DNA of 64,000 nucleotides from VBDM01 sp049802235. Lineage in GTDB: Bacteria; Pseudomonadota; Gammaproteobacteria; Burkholderiales; SG8-39. Under the pieces are notes generated by a model. It searched no databases. It had not been told where the DNA came from and worked only from the letters and a program-made list of their open reading frames with translations. A program made the translations under genes and the position numbers. This document shows positions 9,129 through 17,252 of the stretch, in pieces (positions within the stretch are counted from its first letter, which is position 1; each line of letters opens with the position of its first letter). The stretch lies in contig JBARMB010000102.1 of NCBI GenBank assembly GCA_049802235.1, positions 8,403 through 72,402 of the forward strand, written 5' to 3'.

Positions 9129-9161
9129 CCGGCGTGCAAAAAAAGAATTTTAGCACGCCGG
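9129..9161 (-). promoter_or_regulatory. Extended -10 promoter inside a hairpin upstream of secA
   Basis: The minus strand reads GTGCTAAAATT, an extended -10 (TGC-TAAAAT; TAAAAT at 9147-9152). The same 11 bases occur upstream of lpxC. Here they are flanked by perfect 9-bp arms CCGGCGTGC/GCACGCCGG with a 15-bp AT-rich loop. In secA mRNA this would form a hairpin about 13 bases before the start codon. A role in secA control is inference. Confidence 0.5.
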
Positions 9162-9233
9162 GGAAGGCTTTCCCGTTGCTCAAGGCCGCGGGATACAGAC
9201 GGGTGCGCGGGAGAAATCACCCGCGCCGCGACG

Positions 9234-10154
9234 CTAGCGTGTGGAAGCCTGCAGGAATCGGCTGGGGTTCTGCGGCTCGCCCCTGTAGCGGACTTCGAAA
9301 TGCAGGTGCGGCCCGGTCGCGCGGCCGGTCGAGCCAGATTCGGCAATCTTGCGCCCGCGCTGCACCACGTCGCCCTCTTTTACGAGAAGCTTGGAGCAGT
9401 GCGCGTAGCGTGTTGTGAAGTCGTTGCCGTGGTCGATTTCGACCATATTACCGTACTGGTGATGGAACTCAGCGTAGGTCACCACGCCGCCAGCGGCAGC
9501 GAAGACGGCCGTCCCGGGGGCGACGACGAAATCGATACCCTCGTGCATCGCCTGCATGCCGGTGAATGGGTCGATGCGCCAGCCGAAGCCCGACGCGGTC
9601 CAGCCGCCTTCGACCGGCGGAATGGTGGGCATGAGCTTCTTCTTCACCCTGGCGTCGAACAACTGCGACTCGAGTATGCCGAGGTAATCGGTGCGGTTCT
9701 CCACCTGCCTGGAAAGCTGATCGAGCTGCTGGCCGAACTCGGCCATGGAGAGGCTCCGCGCGGGAACGCTGGACACCGCGCCACCGCGTCCGGGAGTCTC
9801 GCTGAAGCGAAATTCCTGGGTCTTCAGTCCCGCCAAGGTCGATACCCGCTCGCCGAGAGCGTCGAGTCGCATGAGCTGGGCCTGCATTTCGCCCAGCTTC
9901 ACAGCCATGGCATTAAGATTCTCGCGCAGGAACTCCTCCGTCTTCCGGCTCTGCTGCCGCTGCGCCGACAGCACCAGCGACTGCACGCCGGGGAGCTTGA
10001 ATTCAGTGACATGAAGAACGGTCAGCCAGAACAGTGCGCCTGCCAGGCTGAGCACCAGCAGCACCATGACAAAGGCGCCGGCGACCAAGTGTGCCGTCGT
10101 GAGCGTCAAGGACCTGGCCTTGGCGAGACGGCTCGAAACCATAATAATATGCAC
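9234..10154 (-). CDS. M23 family metallopeptidase, membrane-anchored
   Basis: The protein has 306 residues. There is one membrane helix near residues 21-46, then a coiled-coil-like periplasmic stretch, then a C-terminal LytM/M23 domain. That domain has the zinc motifs HEGIDF and HLHFEVR with GNMVEIDHG and GDVVQRG between them, so the protein is probably an active murein endopeptidase. The GTG at 10154 is preceded by GGAGGGG at optimal spacing. It lies between secA and lpxC, a usual position in betaproteobacteria. Only 26 bp separate its start from divergent dciA. Confidence 0.9.
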   Translation of the reverse strand: MHIIMVSSRLAKARSLTLTTAHLVAGAFVMVLLVLSLAGALFWLTVLHVTEFKLPGVQSLVLSAQRQQSRKTEEFLRENLNAMAVKLGEMQAQLMRLDALGERVSTLAGLKTQEFRFSETPGRGGAVSSVPARSLSMAEFGQQLDQLSRQVENRTDYLGILESQLFDARVKKKLMPTIPPVEGGWTASGFGWRIDPFTGMQAMHEGIDFVVAPGTAVFAAAGGVVTYAEFHHQYGNMVEIDHGNDFTTRYAHCSKLLVKEGDVVQRGRKIAESGSTGRATGPHLHFEVRYRGEPQNPSRFLQASTR

Positions 10155-10180
10155 GTTGTCCCCTCCTAGGACCGCGTTCC

Positions 10181-10609
10181 ATGTATTCCCAGAACTTGCA
10201 CGCCTTTCTGACTCAACCCGACGGCATCGCGTCGCTGATGCCGCAAGCCCGGCGCTTGCTCGAGCTGCGCACGATTCTGGCGACGGTGCTGCCGGAATCG
10301 CTTTCGCGATCATGCTCGGTCGCCAACTACAAGCAGGGAAAAATTGTTATCTTTGCCGCCAACAGCGCGGTCGCGGCCAAGTTGAAGCTGATGCGCCCGG
10401 CACTGTCCGAACAACTGTCGAAACGAGGGGTGCAGGTTACCGGAATCGAAGTGGAGGTGCAACCCCCGGGGCCGACACCCGAAGTCATTGAAAAATCAGC
10501 AAAAATCAGCCATGACGTGGCCGAAAGCCTTGCCCGGCTCTCGACACAACTTCCTGATTCAGAACTGAAAAATGCCCTCATCAGGCTGGCACGCCAGAAA
10601 TGCGACTAG
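10181..10609 (+). CDS. dciA: DUF721 / DciA-type helicase loader
   Basis: This protein of 142 residues has the DUF721 pattern: SLMPQARRLLELRTIL near the N-terminus, then VANYKQGKIVIFAANSAVAAKLK and LKLMRPALSEQLSKRG. DciA proteins load or activate the DnaB helicase in bacteria that lack DnaC; the assignment rests on the domain. The C-terminal extension (about residues 95-142) is helical and less conserved. Its Shine-Dalgarno region lies in the 26-bp gap it shares with the divergent peptidase gene, so its promoter must overlap that gene. Confidence 0.85.
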   Translation: MYSQNLHAFLTQPDGIASLMPQARRLLELRTILATVLPESLSRSCSVANYKQGKIVIFAANSAVAAKLKLMRPALSEQLSKRGVQVTGIEVEVQPPGPTPEVIEKSAKISHDVAESLARLSTQLPDSELKNALIRLARQKCD

Positions 10610-10616
10610 GCTCCTG

Positions 10617-10802
10617 TTATATGAGCACAATTACCCGTTCCAGGATCAAAAGTCCGAATATCAGCAAGGCGAAGATCAGGGCATATTTGAACACCCGAAA
10701 TGCAGCTCGCAAGTACTTCCGGTCGCGAGTCAGCAGGAACAGTACCACTCCCGCCACGGTAGTCAGCACCACCACGATGGCGGCGATGCGCAGGGCCAGC
10801 AT
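10617..10802 (-). CDS. Small two-helix membrane protein
   Basis: The 61-residue product consists of two hydrophobic helices (about residues 3-24 and 38-60) joined by the basic loop TRDRKYLRAAFRVFK. The function is unknown. It starts 13 bp after lpxC on the same strand and is probably co-transcribed. Its 3' end lies 7 bp from the 3' end of dciA, so the two converge. The membrane topology is the only clear evidence. Confidence 0.7.
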   Translation of the reverse strand: MLALRIAAIVVVLTTVAGVVLFLLTRDRKYLRAAFRVFKYALIFALLIFGLLILERVIVLI

Positions 10803-10815
10803 CCTGAATATCCGG

Positions 10816-11730
10816 TCAGGCAGGCAAGGCGAACAGCCGGACGAGCGCTGCCGGTGCGTCTTCCTCGCGCTCGAAGCTCACGAGTTCCCAAGCGTCTTTG
10901 ATCGCGAGCGTTTCCCGCAGCAGGCGGTTATTGAGCGCGTGCCCGGATTTGTACGCCGAGAACGCGCCGATGAGCGGATGGCCGATCAGGTAGAGGTCAC
11001 CGATCGCATCGAGCAGCTTGTGCTTGACGAACTCGTCGCCATAGCGCAGTCCCTCGGCGTTCAGCACCCGGTATTCGTCCATGACGATGGCGTTGTCGAG
11101 ACTGCCGCCGCGGATGAGACCTTGATTCAGAAGCGCTTCGACATCCTGCGTGAAACCGTAGGTGCGCGCCCTCGCAACCTCCTTTACGTACGAGGTCTCT
11201 GAAAAATCGACCGCCGCGAATTGTGCCGATTTTTCGAACACCGGATGATCATAGACGACCGAGAATGACAGCTTGAAGCCGCTGTACGGCTCCAGGCGCG
11301 CCCACTTGTCGCCGTCCTTGACCTCTACCCCGCGCTTGATGCGGAAGAACCGCTTGCGCGCGGGCTGCTGCTCGATACCGGCCGACTGAATCAGAAACAC
11401 GAACGGCGCCGCGCTGCCGTCCATGATCGGCACTTCGGACCCGGTGAGATCGACGTAAGCGTTGTCGATGCCGAGCCCTGCGAATGCCGACATCAGGTGC
11501 TCGACGGTCGCGACCTTGACGCCATCCGCCTCAAGCGTGCTGCAGAGCCGCGTGTCGGTGACCTTGAACGCGTCCGCGGGCAGATCGACAGGCACCGGCA
11601 AGTCGATGCGGCGAAACACGATGCCGGTATCGGGCTGCGCCGGACGCAGGGTCATCGCCACTTTTTCGCCGGTATGCAGGCCAACGCCCGTGGCGCGGAT
11701 TGTGGACTTGAGGGTGCGTTGCTTGAACAT
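10816..11730 (-). CDS. lpxC: UDP-3-O-acyl-N-acetylglucosamine deacetylase
   Basis: LpxC (304 residues) is the zinc enzyme of the committed step of lipid A synthesis. The zinc ligands are in VEHLMSA and in FVKHKLLDAIGDLY. The general-base region is KSGHALNN. The N-terminus MFKQRTLKSTIRATGVGLHT is typical. It is the last gene of the dcw region, downstream of ftsZ and the 49-codon frame. An extended -10 motif and a strong hairpin in the 103-bp gap suggest it also has its own promoter. Confidence 0.98.
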   Translation of the reverse strand: MFKQRTLKSTIRATGVGLHTGEKVAMTLRPAQPDTGIVFRRIDLPVPVDLPADAFKVTDTRLCSTLEADGVKVATVEHLMSAFAGLGIDNAYVDLTGSEVPIMDGSAAPFVFLIQSAGIEQQPARKRFFRIKRGVEVKDGDKWARLEPYSGFKLSFSVVYDHPVFEKSAQFAAVDFSETSYVKEVARARTYGFTQDVEALLNQGLIRGGSLDNAIVMDEYRVLNAEGLRYGDEFVKHKLLDAIGDLYLIGHPLIGAFSAYKSGHALNNRLLRETLAIKDAWELVSFEREEDAPAALVRLFALPA

Positions 11731-11770
11731 CTGCTGTTCTGGTTGTTATTGCCGCTGAAACAAGAGTGAA

Positions 11771-11779
11771 ATTTTAGCA
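11771..11779 (-). promoter_or_regulatory. Extended -10 promoter motif upstream of lpxC
   Basis: The minus strand shows TGCTAAAAT 41 bp before the lpxC start. There is no convincing -35, as expected for an extended -10 promoter. The 11-base context GTGCTAAAATT is identical to that upstream of secA. Confidence 0.5.
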
Positions 11780-11782
11780 CAG

Positions 11783-11825
11783 GCGGCCGTCTTCACCGGC
11801 CCGGAATTCCGGTGAAAACGGCCGC
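11783..11825 (-). terminator. Strong hairpin between the 49-codon frame and lpxC
   Basis: A 17-bp stem with one G-T wobble pair (arms 11783-11799 and 11809-11825; loop 9) lies 8 bp after the stop of the small frame. No long T run follows directly, so this may be a partial terminator or an mRNA-stabilising structure at the 3' end of the ftsZ transcript. The lpxC -10 motif lies just beyond it. Confidence 0.55.
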
Positions 11826-11833
11826 GCTGCACT

Positions 11834-11983
11834 TCAATGCAACCTTTTGCGCTGATAGGTCGGCAGAAAGGCAACCGTGCGGATCAGCACCGGCGCGGTT
11901 TTCTGAGGCAATCGAAGGGCGGTTCTCGCGATCACCGGCTTGCGCAGATAGCGCGGCAAGCCGGGCCGTTTTGCTGTGCTCAT
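11834..11983 (-). CDS. Small basic protein between ftsZ and lpxC
   Basis: This 49-residue frame begins MSTAKRPGLPRYLRKPVIAR and is rich in Arg/Lys and Pro. GGGAGG lies at ideal spacing before the ATG, much better than most starts nearby, and this is the main reason to accept it. It follows ftsZ by 107 bp on the same strand and ends just before a strong hairpin. No membrane helix, signal peptide or known domain is visible and I do not recognise the family. Confidence 0.55.
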   Translation of the reverse strand: MSTAKRPGLPRYLRKPVIARTALRLPQKTAPVLIRTVAFLPTYQRKRLH

Positions 11984-12090
11984 TTTTCCTCCCTTTCGGT
12001 TATCGACATCGCTTCGCGGAAGAACTGGGACGTCGTATTTGTGGCTTTGGCCGCGCGGCTGCGGCCGCAATGCGATGTCCCGGCGACGCT

Positions 12091-13248
12091 TCAGTCCGCC
12101 TGCTTGCGCAGGAACGCCGGGATATCGTACTTGTCCACCCCGCTGTTCTGCAGTGCCTCGATGGTGGAGGCGCGGTTCTTGCGGATCACTGCGGGCATTT
12201 CATCAAGTGCCCGGTAGTCCACGCCCGCGACCGGCATGTTGTCGGTACCGGTCTTCTGCTGCACCACCAGTTGCGGCTTGGTCTGACGCGTGATCTGCGG
12301 CTGGCCAAGACCCGTCGCGACCACGGTGACACGCAGCTCATCACCCATGTTGTCGTCGTAGACAGCGCCGAAGATGATGGTTGCGTCCTCGGCGGCGAAG
12401 CCGCGAATGGTGTTCATCACCTCCTTTGTTTCGCGCAGCTTCAGGCTCGATTTGTTGGCGGTGATGTTGACCACCACGCCACGCGCGCCCGAGAGGTTGA
12501 CGCCCTCAAGAAGGGGACAGGCCACCGCCTGCTCGGCAGCGATGCGCGCGCGATCCACGCCCGAAGCCGCCGCCGAGCCCATCATCGCCATGCCTTGCTC
12601 GGCCATCACTGTGCGCACGTCCTGGAAATCGACGTTGATCAGACCGGGCATGTTGATGATTTCGGAGATGCCGGCAACGGCGTTTTTGAGCACACTATCG
12701 GCGGAGGAAAACGCTTCCTCCATCGAGACGTCGTCGCCGAGGACTTCCTCGAGTTTTTCGTTGAGGACAACGATTACCGAGTCGACGTGCTGCGACAGCT
12801 CCTCGATGCCCGCCTCGGCGGCCTGCATGCGGCGCATGCCCTCGAATGAGAACGGCTTGGTCACCACCGCCACGGTCAATACGCCCATTTCCTTCGCCAC
12901 CTCGGCGACCACCGGTGCGGCGCCTGTTCCCGTTCCGCCCCCCATGCCGCCGGTGATGAAAGCCATGTGCGCTCCGCGCAGCGCATCGGCGACCTGGTCG
13001 CGCGCCTCGATCGCCGCCGCCCGGCCCGCCTCGGGCTTGGCGCCGGCCCCCAGACCCGTTGAGCCGAGCTGGATCTGGCTCTTCGCCAGGCCGCGGGACA
13101 GAGCCTGCGCATCGGTATTGGCGGCGATGAACTCGACACCGACCACGCCGTTGCGGATCATGTGATCGACAGCGTTGCCGCCGGCGCCGCCGACGCCGAC
13201 GACCTTGATCACAGTGCCACCGTTGGTGTTTTCGACGATCTCAAACAT
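12091..13248 (-). CDS. ftsZ: Cell division protein FtsZ
   Basis: FtsZ (385 residues) is the tubulin-like GTPase that forms the Z ring. The GTP-binding signature GGMGGGTGTGAAP lies at residues 100-112. The N-terminal fold begins IKVVGVGGAGGNAVDHM and the T7 loop region contains NVDFQDVRTVM. After a variable linker the conserved tail VDKYDIPAFLRKQAD binds FtsA, ZipA and ZapD. The start is fixed by AAGGAG 6 bases upstream. It follows ftsA after 142 bp, a gap that carries a duplicated ftsA end and a hairpin. Confidence 0.98.
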   Translation of the reverse strand: MFEIVENTNGGTVIKVVGVGGAGGNAVDHMIRNGVVGVEFIAANTDAQALSRGLAKSQIQLGSTGLGAGAKPEAGRAAAIEARDQVADALRGAHMAFITGGMGGGTGTGAAPVVAEVAKEMGVLTVAVVTKPFSFEGMRRMQAAEAGIEELSQHVDSVIVVLNEKLEEVLGDDVSMEEAFSSADSVLKNAVAGISEIINMPGLINVDFQDVRTVMAEQGMAMMGSAAASGVDRARIAAEQAVACPLLEGVNLSGARGVVVNITANKSSLKLRETKEVMNTIRGFAAEDATIIFGAVYDDNMGDELRVTVVATGLGQPQITRQTKPQLVVQQKTGTDNMPVAGVDYRALDEMPAVIRKNRASTIEALQNSGVDKYDIPAFLRKQAD

Positions 13249-13299
13249 GCTTATCTCCTTCCGGGATGAAGTACGTAAACTCCTGCTTTCGTGGTGCTT

Positions 13300-13335
13300 C
13301 TAGAAATTCCGCTGAAACCATTCGCGCATCCTTCC
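13300..13335 (-). pseudogene. Duplicated 3' end of ftsA
   Basis: These 36 bp read GRMREWFQRNF and stop. They repeat the final codons of ftsA (13391-13426) with a few substitutions that are silent or in the stop codon. The spacing is 91 bp, consistent with a local tandem duplication that left a remnant in the ftsA-ftsZ gap. Confidence 0.75.
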
Positions 13336-13345
13336 GGAGTAAACG

Positions 13346-13369
13346 GACAAGGGGGCACACTCCCTTGTC
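13346..13369 (-). terminator. Hairpin between ftsA and ftsZ
   Basis: GACAAGGG and CCCTTGTC form an 8-bp stem with an 8-base loop between the true ftsA stop and the duplicated remnant. There is no T run after it. It may tune the ratio of ftsA to ftsZ mRNA; this is inference. Confidence 0.4.
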
Positions 13370-13390
13370 AATCCCCCATTTCAGTCGCGT

Positions 13391-14620
13391 TCAAAAATTG
13401 CGTTGAAACCATTCGCGCATCCTTCCCAACACTTGCTTGAACGATCCTCCCTGGCGCGCTGTCAGGCCGCGCTGCGTCTGCACCACGCCTTCGAGCAGCA
13501 GACCGACCGCGGTCGCGTAGCGCGGGCTGCGGACCACATCCGACAAGCCGCCGCTGTAACGCGGGATCCCGAGCCGCACCGGCATGTGGAAAATCTCCTC
13601 GCCCAGCTCGACCATGCCCCGCATCACCGATGAGCCGCCGGTGAGCACGAGCCCGGAAGACAGCAGCTCCTCGTAGCCGGACTCGCGCAGCACCTGCTGG
13701 ATCAGCGAATAGAGCTCCTCGACGCGCGGCTCGACGACCTCGGCGAGCGTCTGTCGCGAGAGCATCCGCGGCGGGCGATCGCCTACGCCGGCGACCTCGA
13801 TCATCTGACCGGCCTCGGCGAGCTGCCTGAGCGCGCAGCCGTGGCGGACCTTGAGCTCCTCGGCCTCTGTGGTCGGCGTTCTCAGCGCCATGGCGATGTC
13901 GTTGGTGATCTGATCGCCGGCGATCGGTACCACCGCGGTATGCCGGATCGCGCCCTCGCGGAACACGGCGATGTCGCTGGTGCCGCCGCCGATATCGACG
14001 AGACAGACGCCGAGCTCCTTCTCGTCCTCGGTGAGCACCGCGAGCGAGGAGGCAAGCGGCTGCAGGATGAGATCGTTCACCTCCAGCCCGCAGCGGCGCA
14101 CGCACTTGACGATGTTCTGCGCCGCCGACACCGCGCCGGTGACGATGTGGACTTTCACTTCCAGCCGAACCCCGCTCATGCCGAGCGGTTCGCGCACGCC
14201 GTCCTGGCCGTCGATGATGAATTCCTGGGTGAGGATGTGCAGCACCTGCTGGTCGGTCGGGATCGGCATCGCGCGCGCGGTTTCGATGACGCGGTCGACG
14301 TCGAGCGGCATCACTTCCTTGTCCTTGATCGCCACCATCCCGGTCGAGTTGAAGCTCTTGATATGGCTGCCGGCGATGCCGGTGAAGACGCGCTGGATCT
14401 TGCAGTCGGCCATCAGCTCGGCTTCTTCGAGCGCGCGCTGGATCGCACTCACCGTGGCCTCGATGTTGACCACCACGCCCTTCTTCAGGCCCCGGGAGTC
14501 GTGGCTGCCCATGCCGATGACTTCCATGCGGCCGTCGGGGAACAGTTCCGCCACCATCGCCACCACCTTGGAGGTGCCGATGTCGAGACCGACAATGAGG
14601 TTCTTGTTTTCCTTTGCCAT
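13391..14620 (-). CDS. ftsA: Cell division protein FtsA
   Basis: FtsA (409 residues) is an actin-like ATPase that anchors FtsZ to the membrane. The ATPase folds show IVGLDIGTSKVVAMV, LVDIGGGTSDIAVF and LTGGSSVMRGM. The C-terminal RMREWFQRNF is the amphipathic membrane-targeting helix. It starts 1 bp after ftsQ ends. The last codons are duplicated downstream (13300-13335). Confidence 0.97.
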   Translation of the reverse strand: MAKENKNLIVGLDIGTSKVVAMVAELFPDGRMEVIGMGSHDSRGLKKGVVVNIEATVSAIQRALEEAELMADCKIQRVFTGIAGSHIKSFNSTGMVAIKDKEVMPLDVDRVIETARAMPIPTDQQVLHILTQEFIIDGQDGVREPLGMSGVRLEVKVHIVTGAVSAAQNIVKCVRRCGLEVNDLILQPLASSLAVLTEDEKELGVCLVDIGGGTSDIAVFREGAIRHTAVVPIAGDQITNDIAMALRTPTTEAEELKVRHGCALRQLAEAGQMIEVAGVGDRPPRMLSRQTLAEVVEPRVEELYSLIQQVLRESGYEELLSSGLVLTGGSSVMRGMVELGEEIFHMPVRLGIPRYSGGLSDVVRSPRYATAVGLLLEGVVQTQRGLTARQGGSFKQVLGRMREWFQRNF

Positions 14621-14621
14621 A

Positions 14622-15386
14622 TCAGGCCCGCCGCCGTTTCCGGAATTCGGAGTTCAGCATCTCCGGCAGGCGCAGCGCGAATCCGTTCGGGTAGCGCAGG
14701 TCGACGTAATCGAGCCGGCGCGCAAGCTTGCCCAGCGTCTGGGTGTATACCGAGACAAATCTCGCCAGGCGATCGGCGATTCGGTCCTTGTCCGATTCGC
14801 GTCCGAGTTGCACCACGAGGCCGTTGGAGAGCCTGAGCTGCCAAGCGTACCGGGGACTGAGCAGCACCTGCTGCGGTATGAGCTGGAGCGGCGCCAGCAA
14901 CTGGCGGAACACGCCATAGCGATGCGCGACTTCGCTCTCGCTGCCGGCGGGCCCGGAGAACAGCGGCAGCCGCGCGTCGGCGCGGCCGGAAAAGAGCTCG
15001 CCGTAGGTGTTGACCAGATGTCCGTCCTGCCCCTGGCCCCACCGCGCCAGCGCCACGTGCTCCTCCACCCGCACCTCGATCCGGTCGGGCCACAAACGCC
15101 GCACCTCGGCGCGGCGTACCCAGGGAATGCCCTCGAACAGCGCACGAATGGTTTCCAGATCGACACTGAAAAAGGTGCCGCTCACCCTGCCCTGGAGCGC
15201 GCTCACAACGTCATCGCGCGTCACGTGCTGCAACTGCCCCTGCACCCGGATCGTACTCAGAACGAACGCGGACGAGTGCACCAGCAGGCGCGTTCCGCCG
15301 TACGCGACGAGCGCGAACGCCAGCGCAAACAACGCGTTCGCAGCGGCGTTCAGCAGGCGCGGGTTATTCCACATGCGCACCTTCAT
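14622..15386 (-). CDS. ftsQ: Cell division protein FtsQ
   Basis: FtsQ (254 residues) is a bitopic divisome protein that binds FtsB/FtsL. There is one N-terminal membrane helix (ALFALAFALVAYGGTRLLV), a POTRA domain (STIRVQGQLQHVTRDDV), then the beta domain with WVRRAEVRRLWPDRIEVRV. The ATG at 15386 is chosen because it immediately follows the ddl stop codon. Gene order ddl-ftsQ-ftsA is conserved. Confidence 0.95.
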   Translation of the reverse strand: MKVRMWNNPRLLNAAANALFALAFALVAYGGTRLLVHSSAFVLSTIRVQGQLQHVTRDDVVSALQGRVSGTFFSVDLETIRALFEGIPWVRRAEVRRLWPDRIEVRVEEHVALARWGQGQDGHLVNTYGELFSGRADARLPLFSGPAGSESEVAHRYGVFRQLLAPLQLIPQQVLLSPRYAWQLRLSNGLVVQLGRESDKDRIADRLARFVSVYTQTLGKLARRLDYVDLRYPNGFALRLPEMLNSEFRKRRRA

Positions 15387-15388
15387 GC

Positions 15389-16330
15389 TCAGCCCACATG
15401 GGCGCCTCCGCCTGCATCCGCATGCGCGAGCTCGAGAATTCTCACGCACAGGTCCTCGAACGAGATCCCCGCGTAACGCGCCGCCATGGGCACCAGCGAG
15501 TGATCGGTCATGCCGGGCGAGGTATTGACCTCGAGGAAATACGGTTTGCCCGAGCGGTCGAGCATCAGGTCCACGCGGCCCCAGCCACTGCAGCCGAGCG
15601 TCCTGAATGCGCGCAGCGCTTCTTCCCGGATCACCCGTTCAGCGTCCGGTGGCAGGCCGCAAGGAAGGACGTAGCGGGTATCATCGGAGACGTATTTCGC
15701 GTCGTAATCGTAGAAATCGCGCGGCGTCTCGAGCTTGATCAGTGGCAATGGCGCCTCGCCCAGAATCCCGGCCGTGAGCTCGATCCCGTCGATGAAGGCT
15801 TCCGCGATGACGACGTTGTCGTAGTTCGCGGCGAGCGCGCAGGCTTCGGCGAGGTCGCCCGCTTTCCTCACCTTGCTCATGCCGATGGAGGAGCCCTCGC
15901 TGGCAGGCTTCACCATCAGCGGCAGCCCGAGCCGCGTCGCAACCGCATTGAAGTCGCTCGTGCGCACGAGAAGCTCATGGCGCGGCGTCAGAATGCCGCA
16001 GGCCTGCCACACGAGCTTGGTGCGCCACTTGTCCATCGCCAGCGCGCTGGCGAGAACGCCCGAGCCGGTATACGGAATGCCCAGCAGCTCGAGCGCGCCC
16101 TGGATGGTGCCGTCCTCGCCGTAGCGCCCGTGCAGCGCGATGAACACGCGGTCGAAGCGCTCGGCGATGAGCGCATCGAGCCCGCGCTCCTTCGGGTCGA
16201 AAGCTTGCGCATCGATGCCTTTCCGCTTCAGGGCCGCGAGCACCATGGAGCCGCTCTTCAGCGATACGGCCCGCTCGGCGGATCGACCGCCCATGAGCAC
16301 GCCAACCTTGCCGAAGTCGCCCGCCTTCAT
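15389..16330 (-). CDS. ddl: D-alanine--D-alanine ligase
   Basis: Ddl (313 residues) joins two D-alanines for the peptidoglycan stem peptide. ATP-grasp features are visible: HGRYGEDGTIQGALELLGIP, VKPASEGSSIGMSKV, EVNTSPGMTDHSLVPMAA. The ATG at 16330 overlaps the murB stop by 4 bases (ATGA). The length is that of the DdlB subgroup found in dcw clusters. Confidence 0.97.
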   Translation of the reverse strand: MKAGDFGKVGVLMGGRSAERAVSLKSGSMVLAALKRKGIDAQAFDPKERGLDALIAERFDRVFIALHGRYGEDGTIQGALELLGIPYTGSGVLASALAMDKWRTKLVWQACGILTPRHELLVRTSDFNAVATRLGLPLMVKPASEGSSIGMSKVRKAGDLAEACALAANYDNVVIAEAFIDGIELTAGILGEAPLPLIKLETPRDFYDYDAKYVSDDTRYVLPCGLPPDAERVIREEALRAFRTLGCSGWGRVDLMLDRSGKPYFLEVNTSPGMTDHSLVPMAARYAGISFEDLCVRILELAHADAGGGAHVG

Positions 16331-17247
16331 GCGGGTTCCCCTACGATTCGTACTTCGGAAACCAGCTCGATGCCGAAGCGCGCCTCCACGGCGCTTCGCG
16401 CATGCTCGATCAGCGCCTCGATGTCGGCGGCACGCGCCCGGCCTCCGGGATTGACGATGAAGTTCGCGTGCTTCTCGGAAATGCGCGCGGCGCCGATGGC
16501 GAACCCTTTCAGCCCGCACGCCTCGATCAGCCGCGCCGCGTGGTCGCCGGGCGGATTGCGGAACACCGAGCCGGCATTGGGGAGATTCAGCGGCTGCGTC
16601 GCGATGCGCTGCGACAGCAGCTCCCTGATGCGAGCGAGCGCGCGCCTGTCGTCGCCGGCGCGGAAACGGAACCAGCCGGCCAGGAACCACTCGTCTTCCC
16701 CGAGCTTTGCGCCGCGCAGTCCGACGTAGCGGTAGCTGACGTCGAAATCCGCGCGGGTACGTTCGCGCAACGTCCCTGTGCGCGAAACCGTCAGCACTTT
16801 CGCCACCACGTCCCAGGTCTCGGAGCCGTAGCAGCCCGCGTTCATCGCCAGCGCCCCGCCGACGGTACCCGGCACGCCGGCGAGGAACTCAGCTCCCTCG
16901 AGCCGGTGAGTCGCGGCAAAACGCGCCACTTTCGGGCTGGCGACGCCGGCTTCTGCGTACACCAACCCCCCTTCGAGCCGCAGCGCGCCGCGCGAGGTGT
17001 GCATCAGCACCACGGTGCCGCGATAGCCGCCGTCGCGCACCAGCAGGTTGCTGCCGAGCCCGATGAGAAGAACCGGTTCGCTCTGCGGCAGCGTCGCAAG
17101 AAACGCTGCGAGGTCGGCGCTGTCGGCGGGGACATAGGCACGCGCGGCGACGCCGCCTGCGCGCCAGCTCACGTGTTTTTTCATCGGCTCGTTCAGGCGC
17201 AGCATGCCGCGCAGGGCGGCGGCGGGTCGGCTGATCGGCTCGGACAT
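16327..17247 (-). CDS. murB: UDP-N-acetylenolpyruvoylglucosamine reductase
   Basis: MurB (306 residues) is the FAD enzyme that reduces UDP-GlcNAc-enolpyruvate to UDP-MurNAc. The FAD-binding GLGSNLLVRDGGYRG, GVPGTVGGALAMNAGCYG and the catalytic-serine region NAGSVFRNP are clear. It is a type I MurB. The ATG at 17247 has GGGAAG at good spacing. An ATG at 17253, overlapping the murC stop, is a possible alternative adding two residues. Confidence 0.96.
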   Translation of the reverse strand: MSEPISRPAAALRGMLRLNEPMKKHVSWRAGGVAARAYVPADSADLAAFLATLPQSEPVLLIGLGSNLLVRDGGYRGTVVLMHTSRGALRLEGGLVYAEAGVASPKVARFAATHRLEGAEFLAGVPGTVGGALAMNAGCYGSETWDVVAKVLTVSRTGTLRERTRADFDVSYRYVGLRGAKLGEDEWFLAGWFRFRAGDDRRALARIRELLSQRIATQPLNLPNAGSVFRNPPGDHAARLIEACGLKGFAIGAARISEKHANFIVNPGGRARAADIEALIEHARSAVEARFGIELVSEVRIVGEPA

Positions 17248-17252
17248 GAGCA

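Noticed and set aside
6312..10169. A very long plus-strand open frame (over 1,200 codons) opposite secA and the M23 gene
   Set aside because: It is antisense to two clear genes, has His/Arg/Leu-rich composition typical of GC-rich shadow frames and no family features.
15398..16729. Long plus-strand frame opposite ddl and murB
   Set aside because: It is a shadow of two conserved genes and shows no domain pattern or suitable start signal.
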